Source: Treponema sp.
GTDB taxonomy: Bacteria > Spirochaetota > Spirochaetia > Treponematales > Treponemataceae
Length of the DNA: 64,000 nt
Direction: 5' to 3'
Assembly (NCBI GenBank): GCA_016288205.1
Contig: JAEEYO010000063.1
Location: 54,898 to 118,897, forward strand
Notes under the pieces: model-generated
What the model was told of the DNA's origin: nothing
Databases searched by the model: none
What the model saw: only the letters and a program-made list of their open reading frames with translations
Position numbers and translations under genes: made by a program
Shown here: positions 17,326-26,422 of the stretch, piece by piece
Layout of the letters: each line of letters opens with the position of its first letter
How positions within the stretch are numbered: the first letter of the stretch is position 1

Positions 17326-18447
17326 ATGAAAAAAATCTGTGTTGTAACCGCGGCACGTTCTGAATATGGGCTCTTAAAATGGCTCATGCATGATATTGAT
17401 GCTGATGCTAATTTCCAGCTTCAATTGATTGTAACTGGTGGGCATTTATTAAAAGAACAAGGGCATACTATTGATGCCATAATCGCAGATGGATTTAAGA
17501 TAGATGCTACTGTAGATGCTAATCTTGATACTTCATCTACAGAAAAAATTGCTTCATCAATGGGAAGAATGGCGGAGAAATTTGCTCCTGTCTTTTTAGA
17601 ATTACAACCTGATTTGCTTTTTGTTTTGGGTGATCGTTATGAATTACTTCCTATTTGTAATACAGCATTTGTTATGAGAATCCCTATTGCTCATCTTTCA
17701 GGCGGCGATGTAACAGAAGGGGCTATTGATGATGGGGTTCGAAATACTGTTACAATGCTTGCAGATTACCATTTCCCAGGACCGATAGATTCTGCAAAAA
17801 ATATTGAAAGAATGCGTGGAAATAACAAAAATATCTGGCCTGTTGGGGAGCCAGGCCTTGATGCTTTTAATCGCATTGAACTCATGAGTCGAAATCAACT
17901 TGCAGATAATCTTGAACTTGATGTAAATAAAAAATGGTGTCTTATGACTTATCATTCAGAGACGCGAGAAACTCTTGAATATAATCTTTCGGCTGTTCAG
18001 AACTGTTTTGATGCTTTATCAATACATAAAGATTTGCAGGTTGTAATGACCTATGCAAATGCTGATTTTGGCGGAAAAAAGATTAATGAACAATTAGAGA
18101 AAGTGGCTGAGTCTAATCCTTCTCAATTTAAGGTAGTACCTTCTCTTGGTCAATTAAGATATCTTAGCTTTATGAAACAGGTTTCCCTTGTTATTGGAAA
18201 TTCAAGCAGTGGAATTGTTGAAGCACCTTTTCTTGGAGTATCTGTAGTAAATATTGGTGAACGACAGAAAGGTCGCTACCAGTGTAAAAATATTATCCAA
18301 TGTAAGAATGATTCAGTTGCGATTACGAGTGCAGTAAATTCTTGTTTTGAAAAAAAACTTGATAATAGTGACTGCAATTTCTGGGGTAATGGACACGCTT
18401 CAGAAAGTATTCTTACGATTCTTAAGGAAAATATTTTCAAGAACTAG
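17326..18447 (+). CDS. legG: NDP-sugar hydrolysing 2-epimerase (NeuC/LegG)
   Basis: A 373-residue GT-B-like enzyme that removes the nucleotide and inverts C2, giving the 2,4-diacetamido-2,4,6-trideoxymannose precursor. Signatures are VTAARSEYGLLKWLM, VLGDRYELLP, HLSGGDVTEGAIDD, GEPGLDAFNR and GNSSSGIVEAP. It begins directly after the legC stop. In a legionaminate cluster this is LegG rather than sialic-acid NeuC; sequence alone does not separate them. Confidence 0.88.
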   Translation: MKKICVVTAARSEYGLLKWLMHDIDADANFQLQLIVTGGHLLKEQGHTIDAIIADGFKIDATVDANLDTSSTEKIASSMGRMAEKFAPVFLELQPDLLFVLGDRYELLPICNTAFVMRIPIAHLSGGDVTEGAIDDGVRNTVTMLADYHFPGPIDSAKNIERMRGNNKNIWPVGEPGLDAFNRIELMSRNQLADNLELDVNKKWCLMTYHSETRETLEYNLSAVQNCFDALSIHKDLQVVMTYANADFGGKKINEQLEKVAESNPSQFKVVPSLGQLRYLSFMKQVSLVIGNSSSGIVEAPFLGVSVVNIGERQKGRYQCKNIIQCKNDSVAITSAVNSCFEKKLDNSDCNFWGNGHASESILTILKENIFKN

Positions 18448-18450
18448 CTT

Positions 18451-19494
18451 ATGGAAACTGTAATTGGTGGTGAATTCAAGATTCCTCTGCTAGACATAGA
18501 AACAAAAGAATTTGATAATGGCATTTTTTTTGCTTCTGGAAGGGGGGCATTTGCTGCAATATTAAAAAGAATTATTGCTAATAATAATACTATACATAAG
18601 CTGGGGGGGGTAATGCTGCCTGACTACTTATGTTCGTCAATAACGCAAGTTTGTATTGATGAGAAAATATCATATCAATTTTATCATATAAAAGATGATT
18701 TACTCCCTGATGAAGAACAATTGATGCCAAAGTTAGACGATAATTCTGTTGTACTTTTGATTTCATACTTTGGTATGATTGATGTTGAGAATGTTGCAAA
18801 TAGAATAAAAAAACAGAATCCAAATGTAGTTATAATTTTGGACGATGTGCAGAATTATTATTCACAATATTTTGAAAGCACTTTTTGGGATTATCGTTTT
18901 AATTCATATAGAAAATGGTTTGCTGTCCCTGATGGGGCGGAGGTGTTTTGTAAGTCTGGTTCTATTGATTTACCACATGCGAAAAATACATTTGCACAGT
19001 ACAAGTTTTCTGGCAATGTGCTTAAGAATTTTTCGGAATGGGTAGAAGATAGTTTGTGCCTTGATTTAATTGGAAAAGGTGAAGAAATTCTGGATACAGA
19101 TTACAATTGTGAATGTTCAAAAATCAGTAGGCATTTGATACCAGAGATTTCGTTTGAGGAAATAAAATCTAAAAGAATGGAAAATGCGTCTTTCTTACAT
19201 GATGAATTAAAAAAACTTGGAATAAAGCATACTTATAATCCAGAAAGTGTGCCACTTTTTATTCCTGTTTTTCTAGAAAATAGATCAGAAGTCAGAAAAA
19301 AAATGTTTTCAAATAACATTTTTACACCAATACACTGGCCGTATGAATCAGATAAATTAAATGGAACCTTAAAAAATCAGCTCTATAAAACAGAGCTTTC
19401 GCTTATATGTGACCAGAGATATTCTCTGAATGATATGAAAAAACAGATAGAAGTTTTAAAAAATGTTTATAGAAATTACAGACAAATGGAATGA
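18451..19494 (+). CDS. DegT-like PLP aminotransferase with poly-G tract
   Basis: A 347-residue fold-type-I PLP enzyme: FFASGRGAFAAILKR, MLPDYLCSSI, ILDDVQNYYS (cofactor Asp) and YRKWFAVPDGAEV with the probable Schiff-base lysine at 155. It is diverged from LegC. A run of eight G at 18603-18610 codes for L-G-G-V and is in frame, so slippage would switch the gene off after about 53 residues. It overlaps the next gene by 32 nt. It probably acts on the same sugar pathway or its amino-acyl donor; the substrate is unknown. Confidence 0.75.
   Translation: METVIGGEFKIPLLDIETKEFDNGIFFASGRGAFAAILKRIIANNNTIHKLGGVMLPDYLCSSITQVCIDEKISYQFYHIKDDLLPDEEQLMPKLDDNSVVLLISYFGMIDVENVANRIKKQNPNVVIILDDVQNYYSQYFESTFWDYRFNSYRKWFAVPDGAEVFCKSGSIDLPHAKNTFAQYKFSGNVLKNFSEWVEDSLCLDLIGKGEEILDTDYNCECSKISRHLIPEISFEEIKSKRMENASFLHDELKKLGIKHTYNPESVPLFIPVFLENRSEVRKKMFSNNIFTPIHWPYESDKLNGTLKNQLYKTELSLICDQRYSLNDMKKQIEVLKNVYRNYRQME
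18603..18610 (+). repeat. Poly-G(8) tract, ON phase
   Basis: Eight consecutive G inside the aminotransferase in an AT-rich gene where such runs are unexpected by composition. The current length keeps the frame open. Confidence 0.7.
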
Positions 19495-20485
19495 TAAACT
19501 TTTGCATTTTTCAAAAACTCAGAAAGATATATATTTTTCTGAATCTTATGTAAAACTTGCAACAGGAAAAAATGAGACACCGCTTTGTATCGTTTGTACT
19601 GAAGACGAAAACATAATGCTTTTACCTTTTTTGAGGAGTGAATTTAAGGATTTCTTTGATTTTGAAACTCCATATGGATATGGTGGTCCTATTTCAAATA
19701 GTACTGATGAAAAATGGAATGAAAAGGCCGTAAAAGAAATAGTTAAATATTTTAATTCACAAAATTATCTTGCTGGTTTTTTGCGCTTTCATCCGTTATT
19801 AAATAATTCTGAATTTTGTAGAAATACATTTACAGTAATAGATGACAGAAAAACTATTGCTATTGATACAGCCGTATCAGAAGAAGAAATGTGGATGAAT
19901 CAAATTTCTTCAAAGAATCGCAATATGATTCGTAAAGCTGAAAAGAACGGCCTTACTTTTGAAAGAGATAATGAATTCGACCATATAGAAGAGTTTAAGA
20001 AACTATATAATTCTACGATGAGTCGTTTAGATGCAGATGATTTTTATTTCTTTGATGATGAGTATTATAAGAAATTTATTGAAATCTTTAAAGGTAAAGG
20101 TTTTTTAGGCTGTATTAAAAAAGATAATGAAATTATAAGTGCTGCCTTATTTATGTATGAAAACTGTTGGGGACATTATCATCTTGCAGGGAGCAATAGA
20201 GATTATTCATCCCTCGGAGCGAATAATTTACTTTTGTGGAAAGTTGCTTGTGAAATGCATAAAGAAGGTGTAAAGGAATTTCATCTTGGTGGCGGAACAA
20301 ATGGAGATGAAGAAAATAGCTTGTTTAAATTTAAGCGTTCTTTTAGTCCAAATGAAAAACAATTTTCTATAGGAAAGATTATATTTAATAATGAAGCCTA
20401 TGAGGAAATCTGTTCGGAATGGGCTAAAAAATATCCAGAAAAGGCAGAAAAATATAAACATCATTTACTTAAATATAGGTATTAA
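19463..20485 (+). CDS. FemAB/GNAT-like acyltransferase
   Basis: A 340-residue protein resembling the Acetyltransf_6/FemAB group. Its second half has the GNAT-type core (SSKNRNMIRKAEKNGLTFERD, GFLGCIKKDNEIISAALFMYENCWGHYHLAGSNRDYSSLGANNLLLWKVACEMHKEGVKEFHLGG). These enzymes N-acylate amino sugars or add amino acids from tRNA. The cluster lacks a recognisable LegH N-acetyltransferase, so this protein with the upstream aminotransferase may supply the 4-N-acyl group. It overlaps the upstream gene by 32 nt. Confidence 0.75.
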   Translation: MFIEITDKWNDKLLHFSKTQKDIYFSESYVKLATGKNETPLCIVCTEDENIMLLPFLRSEFKDFFDFETPYGYGGPISNSTDEKWNEKAVKEIVKYFNSQNYLAGFLRFHPLLNNSEFCRNTFTVIDDRKTIAIDTAVSEEEMWMNQISSKNRNMIRKAEKNGLTFERDNEFDHIEEFKKLYNSTMSRLDADDFYFFDDEYYKKFIEIFKGKGFLGCIKKDNEIISAALFMYENCWGHYHLAGSNRDYSSLGANNLLLWKVACEMHKEGVKEFHLGGGTNGDEENSLFKFKRSFSPNEKQFSIGKIIFNNEAYEEICSEWAKKYPEKAEKYKHHLLKYRY

Positions 20486-20517
20486 AAATTATATCTTTTA
20501 ATAAAACTAAATGTTAA

Positions 20518-20546
20518 TTGACAACATATATTTGTTTTATTAATAT
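20518..20546 (+). promoter_or_regulatory. Internal promoter before the ATPase pair
   Basis: Consensus TTGACA, 17-bp spacer, TAATAT. The -10 ends 11 nt before ATG 20558, giving a leader of only about 5 nt; AGGA at 20548-20551 may lie upstream of the transcript start. It allows expression independent of the island promoter. Confidence 0.55.
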
Positions 20547-20557
20547 TAGGATTATAC

Positions 20558-21694
20558 ATGAAAGAATATTTATTAATTGAAAATTTTGGTCCAATTAGAG
20601 AAGTTGAATTGGAAGATATAAAGCCTCTATCTGTGTTTATTGGTGAATCAGGTAGTGGAAAAAGTACTATCCTAAAAGTACTTAGTTTATTTCGTTGGAT
20701 TTATAAGAGAGTAAATTTAAAATCCTACTTGCAGCAGGCAAACATTTCAAAAACTGGTATTAGTTTTAAAATAAAAACACTATTAGGCATTTCTGGGATT
20801 CTTGAATATTTGCATGATGATTCTGTTATCATATATCGAAGAGATAAATATGTAATTGAAATGAAAAATAAATCTGTAAACACTCGATTTACAATAGCTC
20901 CTGAAGATTTATGTCTGGATAAAATCTGCTATATAAGTGATAAGAGAGCAATGATTGCAGATTTTATAGATAATAAAATGGAACGAAAAGTTGCAAATTA
21001 TTATTTACAGGATACAATTGACAATTTTATCCAGGCATATAAAGAATTAAAACAATTTTCACTTGATTATTTAGGAGTCGAATTTAAACTTGATAAACAA
21101 GGAACCTCACCAGAAAAACTAAAAATACGGGGGTTAAATTCTGACTATTCTATTGAAATGAAGAATGCGTCTTCTGGAATTCAAACGGTTACTCCATTAT
21201 CAATGATTGTTGAGTATTATGCAACAAAATACAACGCTGTTGAGTCCATGAATTCCGCTCTATTTAGATATATGACAGATATGGATATGTTGAAAAATTT
21301 TAATGCTGCAAAAAATGTCGGGGAGATTAAAAAACGCTCTGTTCATATTATGGTGGAAGAACCTGAATTAAGCTTATATCCAGAAAGTCAAAAATCATTG
21401 ATAGATTATCTGGTTAAATCATGCTTTCATGATGTTCATGATTATAATATGACATTAATGATTGCAACACACAGTCCTTATATAGTTAACTATCTGAATT
21501 TACTTGTAGGTCGTGCTGAAAAGAAAATTGACACCCCTTATAAGATGAATTTTTCTGACATAGATGTTTATGAAATATCTGATGGATATGCGACTTCACT
21601 AAAATTAGATGTTGATAAAGAAATTGTTGATACTCGTTTATTATCAGAACCTATTTCAGAAATTTATGAAGAGTATAATGCTTTCGGGTTATAG
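20558..21694 (+). CDS. AAA_15/AAA_21-type ATPase
   Basis: A 378-residue ATPase related to ABC/SMC heads. It has Walker A GESGSGKST (about 28-36), the signature-like NASSGIQTVTPLS, Walker B HIMVEEPELSLYP near residue 265 and the His switch IATHSPYIVNYL. There is no TOPRIM domain, so it is not an OLD nuclease. ATPases of this group are the sensor half of several two-gene defence systems. It lies inside the nonulosonate cluster with its own promoter and is followed 4 nt later by an unknown partner. No sugar function is evident. Confidence 0.8.
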   Translation: MKEYLLIENFGPIREVELEDIKPLSVFIGESGSGKSTILKVLSLFRWIYKRVNLKSYLQQANISKTGISFKIKTLLGISGILEYLHDDSVIIYRRDKYVIEMKNKSVNTRFTIAPEDLCLDKICYISDKRAMIADFIDNKMERKVANYYLQDTIDNFIQAYKELKQFSLDYLGVEFKLDKQGTSPEKLKIRGLNSDYSIEMKNASSGIQTVTPLSMIVEYYATKYNAVESMNSALFRYMTDMDMLKNFNAAKNVGEIKKRSVHIMVEEPELSLYPESQKSLIDYLVKSCFHDVHDYNMTLMIATHSPYIVNYLNLLVGRAEKKIDTPYKMNFSDIDVYEISDGYATSLKLDVDKEIVDTRLLSEPISEIYEEYNAFGL

Positions 21695-21698
21695 CAAT

Positions 21699-22349
21699 AT
21701 GAAAGATCTACTAAAATCTGAAATAGTTAAATATATAAATATACATCGCTCAGAAATTCTTGAGGAATGGAATAAGAAAACTGAAATTCAGACTGAAACA
21801 ATTTCGGATAGAATTTTTGACATTGTAGACTTACGAAGTAAACAAGGTTCTATAAAATGTTCACAAGGGACAGGTGAAGCAACTTATTTTAATGCAAGTA
21901 ATCTTTCGCTATGTTTTATAAGGTATGAAGATTTTATAAATCAGTTTAGAACTTATAATGATAGAGGTCAAATAGAAAAAGACTGGACAAAGGGGTGGAG
22001 CAGACCTGATTATATTGCCTATGATTCTGGTGCTGAAAAACAATATTTCATAATACATGAATTATCAAGTGGTGATATTTCTAATAAACATACTGATGGA
22101 CGAAAACAACTATTAAATACAGTTTTGTTATTATGTTCTCAAAATGAGATTAATGATAAGTTACAAAATGATTTTAAAGAAAGGGTTTGTTTTTTATCGG
22201 CAAAAGGTTGTGTAAAGGCGACTCCAAATAGTAATGCTGATAGCTTTATGGAAATTTATAATCATCTACCAGATCCTATTCCAATTCATAATAAGGCAGT
22301 TGAAAAAAGAAATTTTAAAGAATTTGAAACAAATGCAATAAAACTATAA
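21699..22349 (+). CDS. Unknown protein paired with the ATPase, possible effector
   Basis: A 216-residue soluble protein that I do not recognise. The central block RPDYIAYDSGAEKQYFIIHELSSGDISNKHTDGRKQLLNTVLLLC has an acidic residue, then an E-x-S strand and a basic helix, loosely like a PD-(D/E)XK nuclease, but the usual K is absent. It starts 4 nt after the ATPase stop; ATG 21678 with GAAGAG upstream is an alternative start that overlaps it. Tight spacing suggests a functional pair. Confidence 0.65.
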   Translation: MKDLLKSEIVKYINIHRSEILEEWNKKTEIQTETISDRIFDIVDLRSKQGSIKCSQGTGEATYFNASNLSLCFIRYEDFINQFRTYNDRGQIEKDWTKGWSRPDYIAYDSGAEKQYFIIHELSSGDISNKHTDGRKQLLNTVLLLCSQNEINDKLQNDFKERVCFLSAKGCVKATPNSNADSFMEIYNHLPDPIPIHNKAVEKRNFKEFETNAIKL

Positions 22350-22370
22350 TTGAATTTGATGGAATAGAAT

Positions 22371-23369
22371 ATGTCACATACTTTAATAATTGCAGAAGCT
22401 GGAGTAAATCACAATGGAAAGCTAAATTTAGCATTGAAACTTTGTGATGCAGCAAAAGAAGCTGGCGCGGATGTTGTAAAATTCCAGACTTGGAAAACAG
22501 AGAAAATAATTACACATACAGTTGCCCAGGCTGAATATCAAACTGAGAATACTGGTAAGACTGAAAGTCAGTTTGATATGCTAAAACGTCTTGAGCTTTC
22601 TTATGACGATTTTAGAGTAATCAAAGAACATTGTGACAAAATTGGAATCCAATTTGCATCTACAGCAGATGAAGAAGAAAGTCTTGATTTTTTAATTTCA
22701 CTTGGTATTCCTTTCATAAAAATTGGTTCTGGAGAAATAACTAATATCCCATATTTAAGAATTATGGGTAGCAAAAAGCTTCCTGTTATTATTAGTTCAG
22801 GAATGTCTACACTTTCAGAAGTTGATGTGGCGCTTACGGAACTTAGAAAATCTGGAGCAACTGATATTACGTTACTCCATTGTACTACAAACTATCCATG
22901 TCCTATGAAAGATGTAAATCTAAATGCAATGCTTACTTTGAAATATGCCTTCAAAATACCTATTGGATATTCAGATCACACAGAAGGAATAGAAGTACCT
23001 GTTGCAGCAGTTGCTATGGGAGCAAAAGTAATAGAAAAACATTTTACTTTAGATAGAAAAATGGAAGGGCCTGATCATCTTGCAAGTACAGGGCCTGAAG
23101 AATTCAAAAAAATGGTTGATTCAATACGAAATATTGAAAAAGCACTTGGAACAGGTGAAAAACTTCCAACAAAAAGTGAAATTGATATTTCAAAGGTAGT
23201 CTTAAAAAGATGTGTTGCATCTAAGCAAATAAAGAATGGCGAAATATTCAATGAAAAGAATCTCGCTGTGAAGCGAAATGATAAAGGGCTTCCTTCAAAA
23301 TATTGGGATTTACTTATTGGAAGAAAAGCTACAAAAGATTATGAAATGGATGAGGCTGTGGAATTATGA
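22371..23369 (+). CDS. legI: Nonulosonate synthase (NeuB/LegI)
   Basis: A 332-residue TIM-barrel enzyme condensing the 6-deoxy-mannose precursor with phosphoenolpyruvate. Motifs are IAEAGVNHNG, VVKFQTWKTE, KIGSGEITN, LLHCTTNYPCP and GYSDHTEG with metal His residues. A C-terminal SAF (antifreeze-like) domain begins near residue 265 (VVLKRCVASKQIKNGEIFN). It shares ATGA with the next gene. Confidence 0.93.
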   Translation: MSHTLIIAEAGVNHNGKLNLALKLCDAAKEAGADVVKFQTWKTEKIITHTVAQAEYQTENTGKTESQFDMLKRLELSYDDFRVIKEHCDKIGIQFASTADEEESLDFLISLGIPFIKIGSGEITNIPYLRIMGSKKLPVIISSGMSTLSEVDVALTELRKSGATDITLLHCTTNYPCPMKDVNLNAMLTLKYAFKIPIGYSDHTEGIEVPVAAVAMGAKVIEKHFTLDRKMEGPDHLASTGPEEFKKMVDSIRNIEKALGTGEKLPTKSEIDISKVVLKRCVASKQIKNGEIFNEKNLAVKRNDKGLPSKYWDLLIGRKATKDYEMDEAVEL

Positions 23370-24418
23370 ATATAAAAGATTTTATAATTAAGGATAATGA
23401 GACAGTCCTTGATGCATTAAAAAAAATTGATGCACATTCATCATTTGGAACAAGAATACTTTTTGTTGAAAGTAAAGATGGAAAGATATGTGGCTCGGTT
23501 TCTGATGGAGATTGCCGCAGAGGTTTGATAAATGGTAAGAATCTAGCATCTTCAATTACTGAAATAATGAATAAAGAATTTACATCACTTGCAAAAGGTT
23601 TATATGATGTAGATACAATAAAGAAGATTAGAACTCTTGGATTGAAATATGTACCAGAATTAAACGAAGATGACTCTCTATATGAAATTCGAGATTTTAC
23701 AAATAATAAATCATTTGTACCTGTAGATGCTGTTCTTATGGCTGGTGGAAAAGGAGAACGACTTAGACCATTAACATTGGAAACACCTAAGCCTCTTTTG
23801 AAAGTAGCAGATAAACCAATCATAGATTACAACATTGATAATCTTCTAAATTGTGGAATTAAGAATATCAATGTTACTGTCAATTATTTAGGCGAGCAGA
23901 TAGAAAAACATTTTGAAAATCCTGTAATGGATGTTCAGATAAAAACAGTTCGAGAACCAAAATTTTTAGGAACAATAGGATCAATTAAGTTTGTAAAAGA
24001 GTGGCAGAACGACACTATTCTATTAATGAATTCCGATTTATTTACAAACATAGATATTGAAGCTTTCTACCTGCATTTCTTAAAACACGGTGCCGATATG
24101 AGCGTTGCTGGCGTTCCTTATAATGTGAATATTCCTTATGGAATTTTTGAACTTGAAAATACACGCGAAATTAAGGGAATAACAGAAAAGCCAAGTTATC
24201 ATTATTATGCTAATGCTGGAATATATTTAATAAAACGAAGTTTGCTTGATTTCATTCCAGATGATGAATTCTTTGATGCAACTGATTTTATGAATAAGCT
24301 TATAAAAAATAATAAAAAAGTTATCCGCTTCCCTATAGCAGGATATTGGATTGATATTGGCAAACCTGAGGATTTTAAAAATGTTCAGGAATTTGCACGT
24401 AACATAAGGAAATTATAA
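23366..24418 (+). CDS. ptmE: CBS-domain sugar-1-phosphate nucleotidyltransferase (PtmE-like)
   Basis: A 350-residue protein. An N-terminal CBS-pair region (VLDALKKIDAHSSFGTRILFV, GSVSDGDCRRGLI) precedes a nucleotidyltransferase domain (DAVLMAGGKGERLRPLTLETPKPLL, LMNSDLFTNI, EKPSYHYYANAGIYLI). This layout matches PtmE of the Campylobacter legionaminate route, which makes GDP-glucosamine. That favours the GDP-linked route over the UDP route here. The 4-nt overlap with legI implies coupling. Confidence 0.85.
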   Translation: MNIKDFIIKDNETVLDALKKIDAHSSFGTRILFVESKDGKICGSVSDGDCRRGLINGKNLASSITEIMNKEFTSLAKGLYDVDTIKKIRTLGLKYVPELNEDDSLYEIRDFTNNKSFVPVDAVLMAGGKGERLRPLTLETPKPLLKVADKPIIDYNIDNLLNCGIKNINVTVNYLGEQIEKHFENPVMDVQIKTVREPKFLGTIGSIKFVKEWQNDTILLMNSDLFTNIDIEAFYLHFLKHGADMSVAGVPYNVNIPYGIFELENTREIKGITEKPSYHYYANAGIYLIKRSLLDFIPDDEFFDATDFMNKLIKNNKKVIRFPIAGYWIDIGKPEDFKNVQEFARNIRKL

Positions 24419-25108
24419 ATGAACTCATTGTATTTGATTCCTGCTCGAGGTGGTAGTAAGGGAATTCCACATAAAAATATAAAACTATTAAATGGAAAGC
24501 CTTTAATTCAGTATTCTATAAAGGTTGCACGTGAACTTGCTGACGATGCTGACATTTGCTTGTCAACTGACGACCCGCAAATTAAACTTGTTGCAGAACA
24601 ACTTGGCCTAAAAGTTCCGTTCTTGCGACCAGATTACCTTGCCAGCGATACTGCGGGAACAAGTGATGTAATTGTTCATGCTCTTGATTTTTATTCACAG
24701 CATGGGAAACAATATGATGCAGTCGTTCTTTTGCAGCCGACTTCGCCATTGCGTACAGTTCAAAATGTAAAAGATTGTCTTGCACTTTATACACCTGAAT
24801 ATGACATGGTTGCAACTGTAAAAGAATCGAGTGTAAGTGCGGTTCTTTGTTATGAGAATCCTGAAGGATATTTAGAGCAGGTTATTGGTGGAAATAATGT
24901 ACGCCGCCAGGATGCGGAAAAATTATACGAGTATAATGGTGCGGTATATGTAATCAATGCAAAAGCTGTAAAAGAGAAGGGGCTTGGAGGATTTACAAAA
25001 ATCAAAAAATGTCTAATGACAGAAGAAAATTCTGTTGATATAGATACCATCCTTGATTGGAAGCTTGCAGAAATACTTTTAGATTCTTTGAATAATATAG
25101 GCTACTGA
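24419..25108 (+). CDS. legF: CMP-nonulosonate cytidylyltransferase (NeuA/LegF)
   Basis: A 229-residue enzyme activating the nonulosonate with CTP. It has IPARGGSKGIPHKNIKLLNGKPLI, CLSTDDPQI, LLQPTSPLRTVQNV and the acidic metal site SVDIDTILDW. The ATG follows the ptmE stop directly. It provides the CMP-sugar donor for the glycosyltransferases downstream. Confidence 0.92.
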   Translation: MNSLYLIPARGGSKGIPHKNIKLLNGKPLIQYSIKVARELADDADICLSTDDPQIKLVAEQLGLKVPFLRPDYLASDTAGTSDVIVHALDFYSQHGKQYDAVVLLQPTSPLRTVQNVKDCLALYTPEYDMVATVKESSVSAVLCYENPEGYLEQVIGGNNVRRQDAEKLYEYNGAVYVINAKAVKEKGLGGFTKIKKCLMTEENSVDIDTILDWKLAEILLDSLNNIGY

Positions 25109-25127
25109 TTAAAAATCGAGTATAATT

Positions 25128-26414
25128 ATGAATTATTGTAGATATAAAAATAATTTCATTACAAGATTATGTTATGAATTTTTTGATTATTCTTGGATAG
25201 TGAAAATAAAAAAACCTCCAAGGTTTTTGGGATGTATTAAAATCTTTATACACCGATTGTTCCATTTTATACGATATCCAGATTTTCGCGAACCTTGTAT
25301 TAAGGATTTAATTTTCTTTTCAACTTCTGTAAATAATAATAATGCTTTGAGGCCAATCTGGACAAAATTAAAACCGCAAGAGTATTCAGTATGGGAATGT
25401 GAAAATATTTTTTCAGAAACTAAAATTGCGATTTATTCTTTTTTGCATTTACCATCTTTTTTTCGAATGTATGAACAATTACCTGTTGAAGATAGATTGG
25501 TTGTACGTGAATATAATTATTGGTTTATGAATGTTTACGGTTATTATAAAGTCATTGATAAATTTCTCAAGAAAAATAGAAATAAAATAAAACTCTTGGT
25601 TTTAGCTAATGATCATTCACCAGTAAACCAGTGTATTATAGAAAACTGTATAAAACATAACATAAAAACTATGTATGTTCAACATGCAAGTATTGATGAA
25701 GAATTCCCACCAGTTCGATTTACATATTCATTTTTAGATGGTCTTGATACTTATAAAAAGTATGCGTCAAAAAAGAAAGTTTCAGGAACTGCAATTCTAT
25801 CTGGTAGCAGTCGTTTTGATGCACTAAAAAAACAGTTATGTGTATCAGAATATATTGGTATTGCAATAAATGAATTGGATGATTTTTCTAAAGTATTTGA
25901 TTTATGCGAATTCCTCATTGATAATGGCATAACTGATGTAATTTTGAGGCCTCATCCAAGATTGGAATTGCAAAAAGAAGATATGGAGAGATTTAATAAT
26001 TTAGGAATATTATTTTCAGATGCAAAAGTTGAAAATTCATTTTCATTTATTGCTAAGTTGAAGCTTCTTATTTCTAATGAGTCGTCGATACATTTGGATG
26101 CATTATTAATGAAGATTCCTTCTGTTCAATACAATTTTTCGAAAGACTCCTTCAAGGATGTTTATTCATTTGTAAAGAAAGGTGTTGTTCCTCTTTGTGA
26201 GAATTATGAGAAAGTATTGAAAGAATGTATTTCTCCCCATAATGTTTCACCTGAGATTATAAAAGAATGGAATGCTGCATATGGGACAAAATATGATGGT
26301 AAAGTTTCAGATGTTATTTTCAATTTTATAAAAAATCTTAGGGATGGGACTGAAAAAGAATATATTGATTCCATTTTTAAATTTAATACAAAAGGTTACT
26401 ACGAGTATAAATAA
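25128..26414 (+). CDS. Probable GT-B glycosyltransferase
   Basis: A 428-residue soluble protein. The second half has GT-B-like elements: YVQHASIDEEFPPVRF, DVILRPHPRLEL and LISNESSIHLDALLMKIPSVQYNF. This arrangement resembles surface-carbohydrate LIC12162-type and CDP-glycerol-phosphotransferase-like proteins and also polysialyltransferase-like enzymes. It directly follows legF, so transfer of the CMP-nonulosonate is a reasonable guess. TATAAT 1 nt before the ATG is part of the sequence but has no -35. Confidence 0.55.
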   Translation: MNYCRYKNNFITRLCYEFFDYSWIVKIKKPPRFLGCIKIFIHRLFHFIRYPDFREPCIKDLIFFSTSVNNNNALRPIWTKLKPQEYSVWECENIFSETKIAIYSFLHLPSFFRMYEQLPVEDRLVVREYNYWFMNVYGYYKVIDKFLKKNRNKIKLLVLANDHSPVNQCIIENCIKHNIKTMYVQHASIDEEFPPVRFTYSFLDGLDTYKKYASKKKVSGTAILSGSSRFDALKKQLCVSEYIGIAINELDDFSKVFDLCEFLIDNGITDVILRPHPRLELQKEDMERFNNLGILFSDAKVENSFSFIAKLKLLISNESSIHLDALLMKIPSVQYNFSKDSFKDVYSFVKKGVVPLCENYEKVLKECISPHNVSPEIIKEWNAAYGTKYDGKVSDVIFNFIKNLRDGTEKEYIDSIFKFNTKGYYEYK

Positions 26415-26422
26415 AAATTTAG

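Noticed and set aside
20558-22349. ATPase pair as PARIS (AriA/AriB) or an OLD nuclease system
   Set aside because: The partner shows no DUF4435/TOPRIM acidic motifs and the ATPase has no TOPRIM domain.
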